A DNA stretch of 64,000 nucleotides from Actinostola sp. cb2023. Its lineage: Eukaryota > Cnidaria > Anthozoa > Actiniaria > Actinostolidae. Of this stretch, positions 22,047 through 32,984 are shown piece after piece. Position 1 is the stretch's first letter. The number at the start of each line of letters is the position of its first letter. The stretch lies in contig JAUJYZ010001248.1 of the NCBI GenBank assembly GCA_033675265.1, positions 1 through 64,000 on the forward strand. Reading direction: 5' to 3'. The translations under genes and the position numbers were made by a program. The notes beneath the pieces were generated by a model that was not told where the DNA came from, did not search any database, and was given only the letters and a program-made list of their open reading frames with translations.

Positions 22047-23566
22047 CTGTTTCATATTTTTTATTGTTAGAATATTATAATTGTCTAACAGTCAAACCTA
22101 TTTACATTAAGCCACAGGCAAACCACAGTGATAAAGTGACATTTGTACTAAAAAATACCGAATAAAACGTGTTTTAATACATTTTAGCCCGAGTAAATGC
22201 ACCATTTTTCCCCACCCTCCCTCACTGAGTCGGAATAGGTCAACCGGAGGACGTATATTATTACAAGGTAGGCAACTTTCAGGATTCCTGTGGTGAATCT
22301 CAAAACAAATCTGCTAAAATATATATCAAATCTTGTGAAAACTCATCCCTAAATCCGTCCAGTTACTAAAATACCTTCAATCTATCATGTCAGCTCAATT
22401 GTTTGGTTGTATTTTGAAGAAAATGCTGGTTTTGGGTCCAAGGACGCAAAAAAACAGCTTTCGTACTATGTGCCGACAGTTAGGCTTCGACCAGCGCAGT
22501 CCTGGGGACGAAAATGTGGAGCAAAAATAACCCGCGTACCCCTTCCCTTGTATTCCTTTACTCGCCTGATCAAATGGACAAACGCAACCCTGCATAGGCA
22601 AACATTCGACTTCCGCTTTCGTAACATTTAAATATTCATGGCGTGTGAATTCTTTGACGCATGCAAGTTTTGCAAGACGGAATAATACAATACACTGCAC
22701 AATAATTACAAGCAAAAATTAAACTACAACATATAGATGAATGACAGTAACATTTTTGAGTGTTATTCTTAACTTTCACTTCTCAGTTGAATTTCGTCCC
22801 AGATTGTTATCTGCAATGCACATGTTGCAGAGCTTGCTAGTTATATTACTGTTATTCTAATGTCAAATAAGTCCGCAAATAAGCGTTATTCATTTCGAAT
22901 AATCAGTGGGAAGGCAAACGAAATATTTGCATTGAATTATACCAATTACAAAACACCTTGTACTTTCTTCATAATTTCAGTTGACTATAGTAATAGCGCA
23001 GCAACATGATTCATCTGCCTCAGTTCAGTCCGAGAGATCGATAACAAATGCTAAATCTAACAGGCGAGCAGTGGGACAATACTTGAATCAATCGATAATT
23101 GCAGATGTTTTTAGTTGATAAAAAATGAAAACACATTTAAATAAAATACATTTGGGTCGAGTTCAAGTCTGTTTAGATATCATGTACTTTGCATGCACTC
23201 TGCATTAGTTGAATATCTTTGTTACTAAGTTATAATGCGGAAATGTCGCTTGGAATAGTTCGTCAAGCATGAATAAATATTTTCCGAGTTTTCATTTACT
23301 CTTGACGAAACGCTACAGAATACTTTACGATCTTTATTACTGTTTGGTTTTCTCTGTCGATGAAAATTGCACCAAGATGCAAATATCTATATGGCCCCCC
23401 ACCTTCATCCCCCACCTCTACAAAGATATCCGCTAGTGGGCCTCGTGACCTCGTCCACACATACTGTGACCTTGGAATCCATTCGCGCGTCAGTTCCCAG
23501 AACTAATTCCGTTATAAGCAATCATGTTTGACCAAACATTCATTTTATGATAATCACAACCGTTAG
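22047..23566. other. Intergenic or intronic sequence
   Basis: No coding region that I can support. A few open stretches on both strands near 22.4-22.7 kb have no recognisable protein character. The last 150 bp before the next gene include a C-rich segment and probably its promoter. Confidence 0.4.
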
Positions 23567-24592
23567 ATGAATCCACATCGTCCAGAAGACCTAAAAGTCG
23601 GCGAAGAAGACGGCGAAGAGGAAGAATTCAGGCATCACACGGCGGGATTCATTGGTATCAGAAGAGAATTTAGCGCGCTAGTGCACCATGAAGCCCCAAA
23701 CCTTGCCGTTCAGAAATGCGAAGATGACATCATGGATTTGAGAGGACAACTCGAGACCAAAGACAAAGAATTAACAGGCCTGAGAAAAAGGGTTAAAGAT
23801 CTTGAAGAGAAAAACAACGACCTGGAATTCCAACTCGAGAAGAAATGCGACGAAGTAAAATCCTTGAGAGGGAGGATTCAGAAGCTTGAAGACGAGAAGA
23901 GATCGCTACAAGAACAGTTAGTATTGGTAAAGTTTAACTTGGACAACATCACCGAAGAGGTCGCCCTTCTCTCCAAGTCCAAAGAAGCGCAGGACGAGAA
24001 GAACGTGGAACTCGAGGGAAAATTGAGGAAAATTCAGTCCACGCTAGAGGTCGTTGAAGGCGATTTGGAAACAACGAAAGAAGAGAATAAGAATCTCAAA
24101 GTAGAAGTAAAAGAAGTGCGTAACCAACAACGGTACGTCCAGGGAGCATCCTTGCGGCTCCCTCTCCCGGCCGGCGAACAAAATCGTGCAATGTCCCAGC
24201 TTGTGGAGTTATCCTGCCAAATTCAAGACAAGATGTACAGCATTGTGTTACCAGACGACTTCACGCCAGTGTTGAGATATACAGTTAAATCCATCGAGAA
24301 AGACATCCATAGGCTGCCCAAGACTGATGCCAAGCAACAAGAAGCCATTGCTCGATGGGAAAAGCTGAAGATCGGTCTGGAATGGAACGATGACAAAACA
24401 GAAGTGCTGCAATCGCTTCGCGAAAGTCACAACGTTGTTGAACGTCCAGAGGAAGTTTTGGACGAACAGAGACTCTGGCAGTGCACCAAGTTCCTGCAAA
24501 AAGAGGGCATCTTGAAAGGATGGTTGAGCCCTGACCACGTGAATGGTCTCATTGAGATCTGGAAAAGATTGAAACAATTTAAAACAGAGTAA
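23567..24592 (+). CDS. Coiled-coil protein with C-terminal HEPN-like domain, paralog 1 (341 aa)
   Basis: Intronless ORF; function unknown. An acidic N terminus (1-25) is followed by a long heptad-rich coiled coil at about 50-190, for example DLEEKNNDLEFQLEKK. The C-terminal globular part, about 205-335, contains the block KSIEKDIHRL, then LQSLRESHNVVERP, then KEGILKGWL and VNGLIEIWK. The C-terminal part is clearly homologous to that of the protein at 29086-30084. At the position where the paralog has an R-x4-H motif, this protein has H288 and R293. If the domain is HEPN-like, the catalytic pair is therefore lost or swapped. Start choice: first Met of the open frame, with no competing upstream Met nearby. 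It could act as a dimeric scaffold, but that is inference. Confidence 0.8.
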   Translation: MNPHRPEDLKVGEEDGEEEEFRHHTAGFIGIRREFSALVHHEAPNLAVQKCEDDIMDLRGQLETKDKELTGLRKRVKDLEEKNNDLEFQLEKKCDEVKSLRGRIQKLEDEKRSLQEQLVLVKFNLDNITEEVALLSKSKEAQDEKNVELEGKLRKIQSTLEVVEGDLETTKEENKNLKVEVKEVRNQQRYVQGASLRLPLPAGEQNRAMSQLVELSCQIQDKMYSIVLPDDFTPVLRYTVKSIEKDIHRLPKTDAKQQEAIARWEKLKIGLEWNDDKTEVLQSLRESHNVVERPEEVLDEQRLWQCTKFLQKEGILKGWLSPDHVNGLIEIWKRLKQFKTE

Positions 24593-25762
24593 GGATTTTG
24601 TCTTAACGGTCTATAAGATGAAATTGCATGTAGGAATGCATTATTTCGACAGCATTAGAATCACCAGTAGTGACACTAGACGAAGGGACGCCGGCAATTC
24701 ACGGAGATCTAACGTTTCTCCAGCTAAAACTTTTATTCAATAGCAGTAGGTACCGAGCATTCGGACTCAGATGATTTAGAGATTGAATGCACATATAATA
24801 ACACTTCACAGTGGCCCAATTCAGTTGTACTTTTCAGTGAGCACATGTATTGAACTGTATCTGAACTAAATACTTTGAACTGACACTTGTAAGATATGAA
24901 ATGCTTTGGTCGTAATTTACAGTAATTTTTTGAAGCAATCTTTTTCCATTTTAATTAAAGATGCAGACACACGATGCAACATTTCGCGCAGTATTGCTTT
25001 CAATATGATTGCAGCGTGTGTCCACTTCTGCATATTCGGTGCTGTGAGCCAACTTATTGAAGTATACAGTACGACCCTACTTCTGCCACATTGCGCGCAA
25101 CACATTTCGCGTGCAATGTTGCACCGTGTGTCATCACACACTGGAGCTGAATTCACAAGACTTTCAGAACATTTATCATTTCTTGGTAGCCAAAGTTTGC
25201 CATACTGTATCAATGTATGATAGAGCATCATAAACGATACTTAAATATACTACTTATATACATGGACTTATACGACGTTATTCCTGTCTTGAAATCCCCA
25301 GTCTTGTTAGTCGTTAGTATTTTTAGTATTGTAGAACGTTCTGTTTCGCTTTCAGTTTCGATTTCAAAGCACAATCAGACTTTGATTGAAAGCCTAAGAC
25401 TCGACACTCGGAAACCCATAAAAAGCAGTTAAGAAAACCCCTCTAGCAAGCAGAGATCACGCATTCTATCCGCAGCTGCACTGAGATAAAAGACCTTGAA
25501 TCTTCAGTTACTATCTGCCTTCAAATGACAGGCCAAAACTGTCCTTCATGTCAGTGCTACCATGCAGAAAGTATTCTATTAGCTTCAATCTATTGAAAAG
25601 TTCCAATTCAGCTGATGAAAATGTCTGACGAGACCAGAACTGGTTTAGACTAGAACTGAATTAAATCAAGCAATAGAAAATAGAAAAAATATCAACTATA
25701 TCAATCTTGGTTTGGGTGCACGTTTATATATGACAGTCTCATGTTGTCGGTCGTCGCGGAAG
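24593..25762. other. Intergenic sequence between the paralogs and the 32-bp array
   Basis: Contains a small imperfect inverted repeat: ACACGATGCAACATTTCGCG near 24969 against CGCGTGCAATGTTGCACC near 25108. Overlapping ORFs of about 104 codons on both strands here are by-products of that symmetry. No gene supported. Confidence 0.45.
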
Positions 25763-26412
25763 CTGATGACATCACCCAGAACGTGCCGATGATGCTGATG
25801 ACATCATCCAGAACGTGCCGATGATGCTGATGACATCATCCAGAACGTGCCGATGATGCGGCTGATGACATCACCCAGAACGTGCCGATGATGCTGATGA
25901 CATCACCCAGAACGTGCCGATGATGCTGATGACATCATCCAGAACGTGCCGATGATGCTGATGACATCATCCAGAACGTGCCGATGATGCGGCTGATGAC
26001 ATCACCCAGAACGTGCCGATGATGCTGATGACATCATCCAGAACGTGCCGATGATGCTGATGACATCATCCAGAACGTGCCGATGATGCTGATGACATCA
26101 TCCAGAACGTGCCGATGATGCTGATGACATCATCCAGAACGTGCCGATGATGCGGCTGATGACATCACCCAGAACGTGCCGATGATGCTGATGACATCAT
26201 CCAGAACGTGCCGATGATGCTGATGACATCATCCAGAACGTGCCGATGATGCTGATGACATTATCCACAAAGTGCCGATGATGCTGATGACATCACCCAG
26301 AACGTGCCGATGATGCTGATGACATCATCCAGAACGTGCCGATGATGCTGATGACATCATCCAGAACGTGCCGATGATGCTGATGACATCATCCAGGAGG
26401 GGCCGATCATGC
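25763..26412. repeat. 32-bp minisatellite, about 20 copies
   Basis: The unit contains CTGATGACATCATCCAGAAC then GTGCCGATGATG. Some units are 35 bp through an extra CGG (GATGCGGCTGATG), and these recur at intervals, suggesting block duplication. CATCACCC alternates with CATCATCC. Each unit carries the near-palindrome TGATGACATCA. The array ends in diverged units near 26250-26280 and 26395. Confidence 0.95.
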
Positions 26413-26456
26413 ATTACACCATGCATGGATATTTAGCGGCTTCCTGAAGCATATTT

Positions 26457-27066
26457 TATCTTTTGAAAATCGATTACATATGAAGTGAATAGTGGGATGG
26501 TTCAGTATTTTGTGATTTTAGCTTCGCATTGGCGAGTTATAAAGGTTTGAAATCATGATTATATACTATAATTCGGTGACATTAAAGCATGCGATTTATA
26601 ATGAAAAAGCGCCATTGTGCAAATTACCGACAATATTTAATCTGGCAATAAGTTTTCTACAACTAATAATATACATGCTGTTAATCTTTCTTTCCTATTT
26701 CAGGAAAGAGTCCTACTTGAAAACAATCTAAATAAGTTACTGCAAATGCCTGCTTTGACATCACCGAATTTATTTAGCATATATATCACGATTTCAAACC
26801 TTTATAACTCAGGGCCGTACACAACACAGTGGCAGGGGGGGTGGCAGTTGTCCCCTCCTCCCCCTAGCAAGGCGAAAAAGATACCAAAAAGTACTGAGAA
26901 TTGTATTATTTTTAGTTATTTTTTGCTGTTAAATACGTACTGCCCCCCCCCCCCCCCCCCCTTGAATTTTGGGTTATGTACGGTCCTGTAACTCGCAAAT
27001 GCGAAGCTCACAAAATACTGAGCCATCCCACTTTTCACATCATATGTAATCGATTTGCAAAAGAAA
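26457..27066. repeat. Foldback element carrying a nested MITE
   Basis: The left arm, about 26457-26570 (TCGATTACATATGA ... GTTATAAAGGTTTGAAATC), is the inverse of the right arm at about 26780-27066. The right arm is split by the hAT-like MITE at 26810-26988. Removing that insertion and one TAACT copy restores the arm, which gives the order of events. Confidence 0.82.
26810..26988. mobile_element. hAT-like MITE, CAGGGCCGTAC termini, 5-bp TSD (copy 1)
   Basis: Begins CAGGGCCGTAC and ends GTACGGTCCTG, flanked by TAACT (26805-26809 and 26989-26993). It contains GGCGAAAAAGATACCAAAAA and a C tract of about 20. Closely related to 31884-32101. CAGGG-type ends with short duplications suggest hAT, but 5 bp is atypical and assignment is tentative. 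Confidence 0.88.
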
Positions 27067-27250
27067 GAAATAAGTCCTATATGCACTTTAATTTTAAGAC
27101 GTTGGACTTTGTATTTTGAAACTCAACTGAGCAAACCTATGCGCGGATCCCAGATGAGAAATGCGACCAGTTTCTGCGAATTTGTAGGCTAATTCTAGGG
27201 TCACGCTAGGGCACAAATTTTTAATATCGGTTTGGATCAGCGCCAGAATC

Positions 27251-27545
27251 ACAATGAGGGTTTATCACGTAATTTCAAAACTTATTGGAGACATAGGACA
27301 AAATAATGATTATCATAGCTGGAAAGAGCTCGTTGAAATTAGTAAAAATATGAAGTTTGGAAAAGTTCGCTTCACAAATTGCGAAGATATGAATTTTCAA
27401 CAATCTCATATCTTCGCAAATTGTGAAGCGGTTTTTTTCCAAACTTCACATTTTTTACTAATTTCAACGAGCTCTTTACACCTATGATAATCATATTTTT
27501 GTCCTATGAGTTTTGAAATTACATGATAAACCCCCATTGCTTCGA
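27251..27545. repeat. Foldback repeat
   Basis: Arms 27251-27402 and 27403-27545 are inverse copies meeting around TTGCGAAGATATGA...TCATATCTTCGCAA. One arm has GCTGGAAAGAGCTC where the other gives GTGTAAAGAGCTC. Non-coding. Confidence 0.85.
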
Positions 27546-27672
27546 TGCTGAGGTTTGTTTGATAACAATAATACTCATTCGCAGTAGGGAATGTTTGGTG
27601 GCATGTTTTTTCAATAACATTTCTCGGAATCAGCTCAGTTGAGGGGCCAATCGGAAGACGATGACATTTCAG

Positions 27673-28091
27673 CACAGGTAGCCCAAGCTCACCATTTGAA
27701 GCTTTATATAGAGTATGCAGAGGAGCAAAATTATTAAAAATCGAAAATACGATGGATCGTTTTCCCTGAATTTGTATTTGTTCTTTGTGAGTTTATTTAA
27801 CTTTGGGAAACATTTGGTGTCGCTACGATTAAAATTAAGCGAGTTATAGCCGTTTGAATTTGACCCTATGTCATTCACACTAAAGAAGATATAGAGTAAA
27901 CTTCAAACGGCTATAACTCGCTTAATTTTAATCGTAGCGACACCAAATTTTTCCAAAAGTTAAATAAACTCATAAAGAAGAAATATGGATAATTTAAAAA
28001 CGATTTATCGTATTTTCGAATTTTCATAATTTTACACTATATAATGATCTCTATATAAAGCTGCAAATGGTGAACTTGGGCTATACCTGTG
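27673..28091. mobile_element. Foldback element, CACAGGTA termini
   Basis: 419 bp; ends CACAGGTAGCCCAAGC and, reversed, CACAGGTATAGCCCAAGT. Long inverted arms contain AAACGGCTATAACTCGCTTA, with a centre near 27885. Flanks ATTTCAG and ATTTCCC agree in five of seven positions, consistent with a decayed 7-bp target duplication like those of the CACAGG/CACGGG elements at 3768, 40236 and 47105. Confidence 0.75.
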
Positions 28092-28148
28092 ATTTCCCCA
28101 GGTACCTGTTTCTCGGAACTTTCTGCCAACGGCCATGTATAGAGCGTA

Positions 28149-28149
<1 letters not shown>

Positions 28150-28185
<36 letters not shown>

Positions 28186-28188
28186 GAA
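28150..28188. repeat. (ATT)n microsatellite
   Basis: About 13 ATT units just before the next foldback element. Confidence 0.95.
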
Positions 28189-28220
28189 GAACAGTTATTA
28201 GATGCCATGCCTGGTGATAA

Positions 28221-28622
28221 ATGAATTGAGGGTATTCGACTTCGTCAGGCAAAAGAAATAGACAACAAACGTGTATTTAGACGTTTCGCCGGTGAAGGCT
28301 TCATCAGTAGTATATTTTAAACTGAGAATCACTGTCTTAAATGACTTACATTTGAATTCTGAAATGCCCAATGGTATTTAGTTGATTAAACAATGCTTTA
28401 TAATTACAATGGTAGTGTCCTGGGAATAGTAATGACAATATAGTTATATGCAGAGAAACCTGCCTACACATACCATTGGGTATTTCAGAATTCAAATGTA
28501 AGTCATTTAAGACAGTGATTCTCAGTTTAAAATATACTACTGATGAAGCCTTCACCGGCGAAACGTCTAAATACACGTTTGTTGTCTATTTCTTTTGCCT
28601 GACGAAGTCGAATACCCTCAAT

Positions 28623-28626
<4 letters not shown>
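28221..28626. repeat. Foldback element with 155-bp arms
   Basis: Arms about 28221-28378 and 28469-28626, containing GACGTTTCGCCGGTGAAGGC and its inverse, with a loop of about 90 bp. It is flanked on the right by an (ATT)n tract and preceded on the left by another, so insertion at, or spread of, the microsatellite is likely. Confidence 0.88.
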
Positions 28627-28700
<74 letters not shown>

Positions 28701-28915
28701 TTTATAAATAAATAAAATATTATTATTATTATTATTATTATTATTAAAAATTATTAAAAATTATTATTCTTTATAAATAAATAAATAAATATTATTATTA
28801 TTATTATTATTATTCTTTATAAATAAATAAAATATTATTATTATTATTATTATTATTAAAAATTATTAAAAATTATTATTCTTTATAAATAAATAAATAA
28901 ATATTATTATTCCAA
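28627..28915. repeat. Compound (ATT)n microsatellite
   Basis: ATT runs interspersed with repeated copies of TTCTTTATAAATAAATAAA. The block of about 120 bp is itself duplicated in tandem (28700-28790 and 28815-28900). Confidence 0.92.
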
Positions 28916-28929
28916 TATAATACTGATAT

Positions 28930-29085
28930 GACTCAGCACCGGCCGTTTCTCACGTCACGTGATCATTTGGGCCAATCAGAAGAAGACACTTCAGGCAGCC
29001 ATTTCTGGGAATTGGCTACCAACGCGGTAAACATATCGAAAAAGCACACGTATAGGTTTCTCTACATTGTATATTAAAGATATAT
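28930..29085 (+). promoter_or_regulatory. Probable promoter of coiled-coil paralog 2
   Basis: Contains a CACGTGATC E-box and, 12 bp on, GGGCCAATCAG, a perfect CCAAT box of the NF-Y type. No clear TATA box at the expected distance; ATATTAAAGATATATATG lies at the start codon. Position fits a proximal promoter; not tested. Confidence 0.4.
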
Positions 29086-30084
29086 ATGATGTTCAAAAAC
29101 CAAGAAATAGTTGGTGGGAATCACGGCGAAGCCGGCCTTATGGCGGGCATCAGAGAGATATCTTTGCCTTTGGGATCAATCGTGATGCAACCAAACAGAA
29201 CAGCGATTTGGGCTCAACAGCACGAGGCAGACATTCGAAGCCTAAGAAAACTACTCCAAGACAAAGACAAGGAAATCGCAGACCTTCGACAGAATTTAAA
29301 AGAAATCCAAGAAAACAACAACGATCTCCAAATCAAGTTGAAAACTAAAGACGACGAAGTGAACGCGTTAAAAGAGAGAATCCAAACGCTTGAAGATGAG
29401 AAGAACGACCTACAAGAAGAATTGTCACGAGTGGAAGCCAAAGTCAAACGACTGGAGAACGACACGAAGAATCTCACGAAGACCAGCAAATTGCACGAAG
29501 AGGAAAATCGAAAACTGAAGGAAGATTTACAAAAAGTTGAGTACCGTTTGAAAACCGCAGAAACGAATTTGACCACAGTAAATGAGAAGCTGACGGAAGA
29601 GTTGAGACAACTGAAGGCGGAGGCACGATTGTTGCCTGCAGTTATGGATCAAGCGCGATTTCCAATTCAGGCCAGTGAACAAAGCATGGCGATGTTGCAT
29701 CTGGGAGAATTATGCTGGCAAATACAAGGTTCAATGTACAAAAAAGTGTTACCCAAATATTACACTCCACTGCGAAGTTACAAGGTAAAATCCATCGAAA
29801 AAGATGTACGGAAGTTGGTGAAGGAAGAGGACGAAAGGAAAGAAGCCACAGACAGATGGAAAATGTTGAAGAGCAAGTTGAATTGGAATGACGAGTTTGA
29901 GGAAGCACTTCGGTCGTTACAGGATTCAAGGAACATCGAGGCCCATCCAATGTTGAATGAAACGGAATTAAAACTACATGCTATGGTTTTGGAAAAGGAA
30001 GGGATTCTAAAAGGGTGGCTTTCGCTCGAGCGAGTCAATGGCCTGATAGATATCTGGAAGGGACTTCAGACTGGCCAATGCTAA
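29086..30084 (+). CDS. Coiled-coil protein with C-terminal HEPN-like domain, paralog 2 (332 aa)
   Basis: Intronless ORF starting MMF at 29086. The second Met (29089) is an equally possible start. The N-terminal 45 residues have no motif. A continuous coiled coil covers about 47-190 (for example KDKEIADLRQNLKEIQ). The C-terminal domain at about 200-326 matches paralog 1 in blocks: LGELCWQIQGSMY, KSIEKDVRKL, RWKMLKSKLNWND, KEGILKGWLS and VNGLIDIWK. SRNIEAHP (R282...H287) has the R-N-x3-H layout of HEPN-domain RNases, and the surrounding helical pattern is compatible. HEPN membership is inference. The gene is single-copy here in this orientation, and its last codons plus 3' UTR are repeated just downstream. 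Confidence 0.82.
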   Translation: MMFKNQEIVGGNHGEAGLMAGIREISLPLGSIVMQPNRTAIWAQQHEADIRSLRKLLQDKDKEIADLRQNLKEIQENNNDLQIKLKTKDDEVNALKERIQTLEDEKNDLQEELSRVEAKVKRLENDTKNLTKTSKLHEEENRKLKEDLQKVEYRLKTAETNLTTVNEKLTEELRQLKAEARLLPAVMDQARFPIQASEQSMAMLHLGELCWQIQGSMYKKVLPKYYTPLRSYKVKSIEKDVRKLVKEEDERKEATDRWKMLKSKLNWNDEFEEALRSLQDSRNIEAHPMLNETELKLHAMVLEKEGILKGWLSLERVNGLIDIWKGLQTGQC

Positions 30085-30360
30085 AAGAAACCGTCTGACT
30101 CATTTTAAACTGAATGCATTCTGCTACGAAAGTATAGACTCAAACTGCAGTTTGAGATGGGCGAAATACTTGATGATTATTTTAGATATCTGGAACTGTG
30201 ACTGCAGACTGGCCAAATCTGAAAGAAACCGTCTGACTCATTTTAAACTGAATTCATTCTCTTTTTTTTTTAACTGAATGCATTCTGCTACGAAAGTATT
30301 ATTTTATCTCGCATATTCACCCTCAAATGGTTTAATTTTGAGATAGGCGAAATACTAGCT
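30047..30360 (+). repeat. Partial tandem duplication of the 3' end of paralog 2
   Basis: The block from ATATCTGGAA (last coding residues) through AGAAACCGTCTGACTCATTT and CTACGAAAGTAT to GGCGAAATACT at 30047-30172 is repeated at about 30188-30356. The second copy carries an internal duplication and a T tract. It starts in codons near the stop, so the repeat includes a coding tail plus 3' UTR. Confidence 0.75.
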
Positions 30361-31883
30361 TGGTGCTTTGGCAAATGTTGAAAGACTGCAGGGTTCGAGT
30401 GATTTCATTGGCTGACTGATTAGTATGGGTAGGTAAGGTTAATCTTAGGGCAGTAGTCGTTTCTCGGAACTTCTGCCAACGCAGTCTATTTTTAAACGAA
30501 TCGATCTTATTCTGTATATTTCAAAATATCTTTCGTCCACCGATGGATCTCATTCGTTAATGTACATTTGTTCAATAGAATGTATATATTATCATCTTGG
30601 CTGTTCGAGGTCTTCATCAGAATCCAAATTAAGGTGCATGACATTTAAGTTTAGAATTTATGAGACTTTTTACGAACGCGCGTATTGAGCGCCAAAAACC
30701 AATAGGCTAGAAGATACGTTTTGTACAAGGCTAAAACTGCTTTTGCAAAGAGTTCAAGATATTTGTGATGTTTTTTGACCGGTAAAAGTGGAATTAGATT
30801 GTTAATCCAAAGTGAAAATTTGATTTGAAAACTGTCCACATGGGACAGCTCTGCATGTATATTACTTATATTTACTATTATTGCTGATGTTTTCCCCTGA
30901 ATTACCTCGCAAAGTTGAAACAAAAAGCAGGAAAGCAGACATTTTACTTTGTTTTTAATAGTTTTTTCTTAGTTAAGATAAATTTAGAATGTTAATCCAA
31001 AGCGAAAATGGAAAGTCAGACTGTCCAAAAGTGCTCGTTTTTTTGCGGATATTACGCGATGTTGAAATAAATATCCCGCTTAGTTTTACTAGGAAAATAC
31101 AAATAGTCGACAATGACCGGTACGGAATGGTCCTGCATTTTAATTGGGGACAAGAAAAAGAACTCGAGGATATTTCGGTCCATACTATACTACTGACGCT
31201 GCTATAAGAATACCTTCAGGTCAGTTTCTTAAAGTACATTTTCCCAATTGAATATTTACATGTATTTTAGAAAAGTTATAACAATTTGTGTGTGAGGTAA
31301 ACCATTTATATGTTCGTTGACTGGTCCATTATTTCTTCAATTGTGAAACTAATGCTTTCATGTCATGTATTTACAAGATAATGTTTTCAAACAAAATTAG
31401 TTTAGTTAGAAATTTAGGTCTTTTTATAATAACACTTGCATTACCATGGTTACGAATTATCATAGTAAGCATGCAAACAATGAACTAGCTTGCACTTCTT
31501 ATATTAGCCATTTTGGAGTTGATCAATTTCGGGGAATTCTGGAACTGTTAGGGGACGCTTCATTTTTGACATTATGACGACAAGTTTCAAATTTGAAGTA
31601 TGTGAGTTTGGCACACAACAATTATGTAGAATCACTTTTGTTCAGCATCATGGACACGAGGCTAGTCAGTCAAAAACAATTGTGATTTAAATTGGCAGCC
31701 ATTTTTGCATTCGGTCTCAAACATCAATTCCGAATGGGCTAATAATTTTCTAATAATTCTACTCACTACGCTACTATAATAATAGTAAAATAAAATTTGT
31801 ATGATATCTTGTTGTAATAACAATTAATCATCAATAAACAATCCCCCGAGGAAGATATTTTAGTTTACGAACGATTCATAGGG
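30361..31883. other. Intergenic sequence
   Basis: Two similar short stretches (TTAATCCAAAG followed by GAAAATGGAAAGTCAGACTG near 30990, and a looser copy near 30800). Open frames of 72-90 codons here have no recognisable protein features. Otherwise nothing seen. Confidence 0.4.
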
Positions 31884-32101
31884 CAGGGCCGTACACAGCA
31901 CAGGGGCAGGGGGGCAGTTGAACCCTCTCCCCCCCAGCAAGGCGAAAAAGATACCAAAAAGTACTGACCCCCCCACCCCCCCCCCCCCCCGCAAGGCGAA
32001 AAAGATACCAAAAAGTACTGAGAACTGTACTATTTTTTATTTATTTTTTCCTTTTAAATACGTACTGCCACCCCTTGAATTTTGGGTTATGTACGGCCCT
32101 G
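31884..32101. mobile_element. hAT-like MITE, CAGGGCCGTAC termini, 5-bp TSD (copy 2)
   Basis: Perfect termini CAGGGCCGTAC / GTACGGCCCTG flanked by TAGGG (31879-31883 and 32102-32106). Compared with copy 1, a block with the poly-C tract and GGCGAAAAAGATACCAAAAA is present twice. Confidence 0.9.
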
Positions 32102-32402
32102 TAGGGATCAGAAAGTCCTTATTCTTTCGGTATCTGATTCCACATTTGTGCTCCACCATATACCCAAAGTACCGCTATGCATACAACTCCTTTAAATTGA
32201 GAATGAGTGAAGTTCTGTTATTTCTTGCTTTCTTAAATATTTCTGAATATTTCTTTATTTTCTTCAATCAATTTCAAGAAAGTTACATATTATCGTGAGA
32301 GGCCGATTTCGAAACAGGATCTGAAAAGGACTTCCAAAAGAATAACATTTCTAAGAATCTATGTCCCTCCTTGGCTGGCTGGGACGAGGGAGGGATGGGG
32401 AG

Positions 32403-32932
32403 AATAAGCCCTAATAACGGTTTTTCGCCGCCATTTGAATTGGGGCAAACTCGGCAAAATTAATAGAAATCTGGATTATATCAATTTGACTTGCCGTAAC
32501 TTCGCTCGATTTCGTTGGATTTTCACTGGAAAACTTACCATTTTAGAAAAGATGTTTTCTTTGTTACTTATGTCCTATAATATGATGGGTATTGGAAGGC
32601 TACACTGAAATCGAGAATTTTTTTGTTTTGTTTTCAAAATAAAACGTTCGTCACGTGAATATGCAAATTAGCTCGAAATTTTAAGATCCATTCGTGAAAA
32701 GAAGATTGAATCGTAAAAGGTAGTTCAAATACCTACATTGGTCTTATTTTCAGCCCGACAACTGCATGATATGCATGCCTGCTGATTATCGAAGTTTAAA
32801 TTTTGAAAATCCAACAAAATCGAGCGGAGTTTCGGCAAGTCAAAGTCAATCCAGATTTCTATCAATTTTGCCAAGTTTGCCCCAATTCAAAATGGCGGCG
32901 AAAAACCGTGAAATGGCTTATTTGCCTGAGAG
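32403..32932. repeat. Foldback element
   Basis: Arms about 32403-32530 and 32803-32932 are inverse copies (TTTTTCGCCGCCATTTGAAT against ATTCAAAATGGCGGCGAAAA). The 270-bp centre is unique. No coding content supported. Confidence 0.85.
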
Positions 32933-32984
32933 ACAGTTGACAACAGGCAAATTAATCGAGGTACTGCACCTAACGAACATAACG

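Noticed and set aside
8416..22165. Dozens of ORFs of 60-121 codons in the 62-bp array, including a minus-strand one at 18914-19144
   Set aside because: They recur every 62 bp with identical text and end wherever the period brings a stop; they are artefacts of the repeat.
22395..22715. 106-codon minus-strand ORF
   Set aside because: No recognisable domain, no splice context, and an overlapping plus-strand ORF of similar quality.
24906..25231. 104-codon ORFs on both strands
   Set aside because: Opposite frames over an imperfect inverted repeat; no protein-like features.
29067..29348. Alternative 93-codon ORF overlapping the start of coiled-coil paralog 2
   Set aside because: Different frame of the real gene; the 332-codon frame has clear coiled-coil and paralog support.
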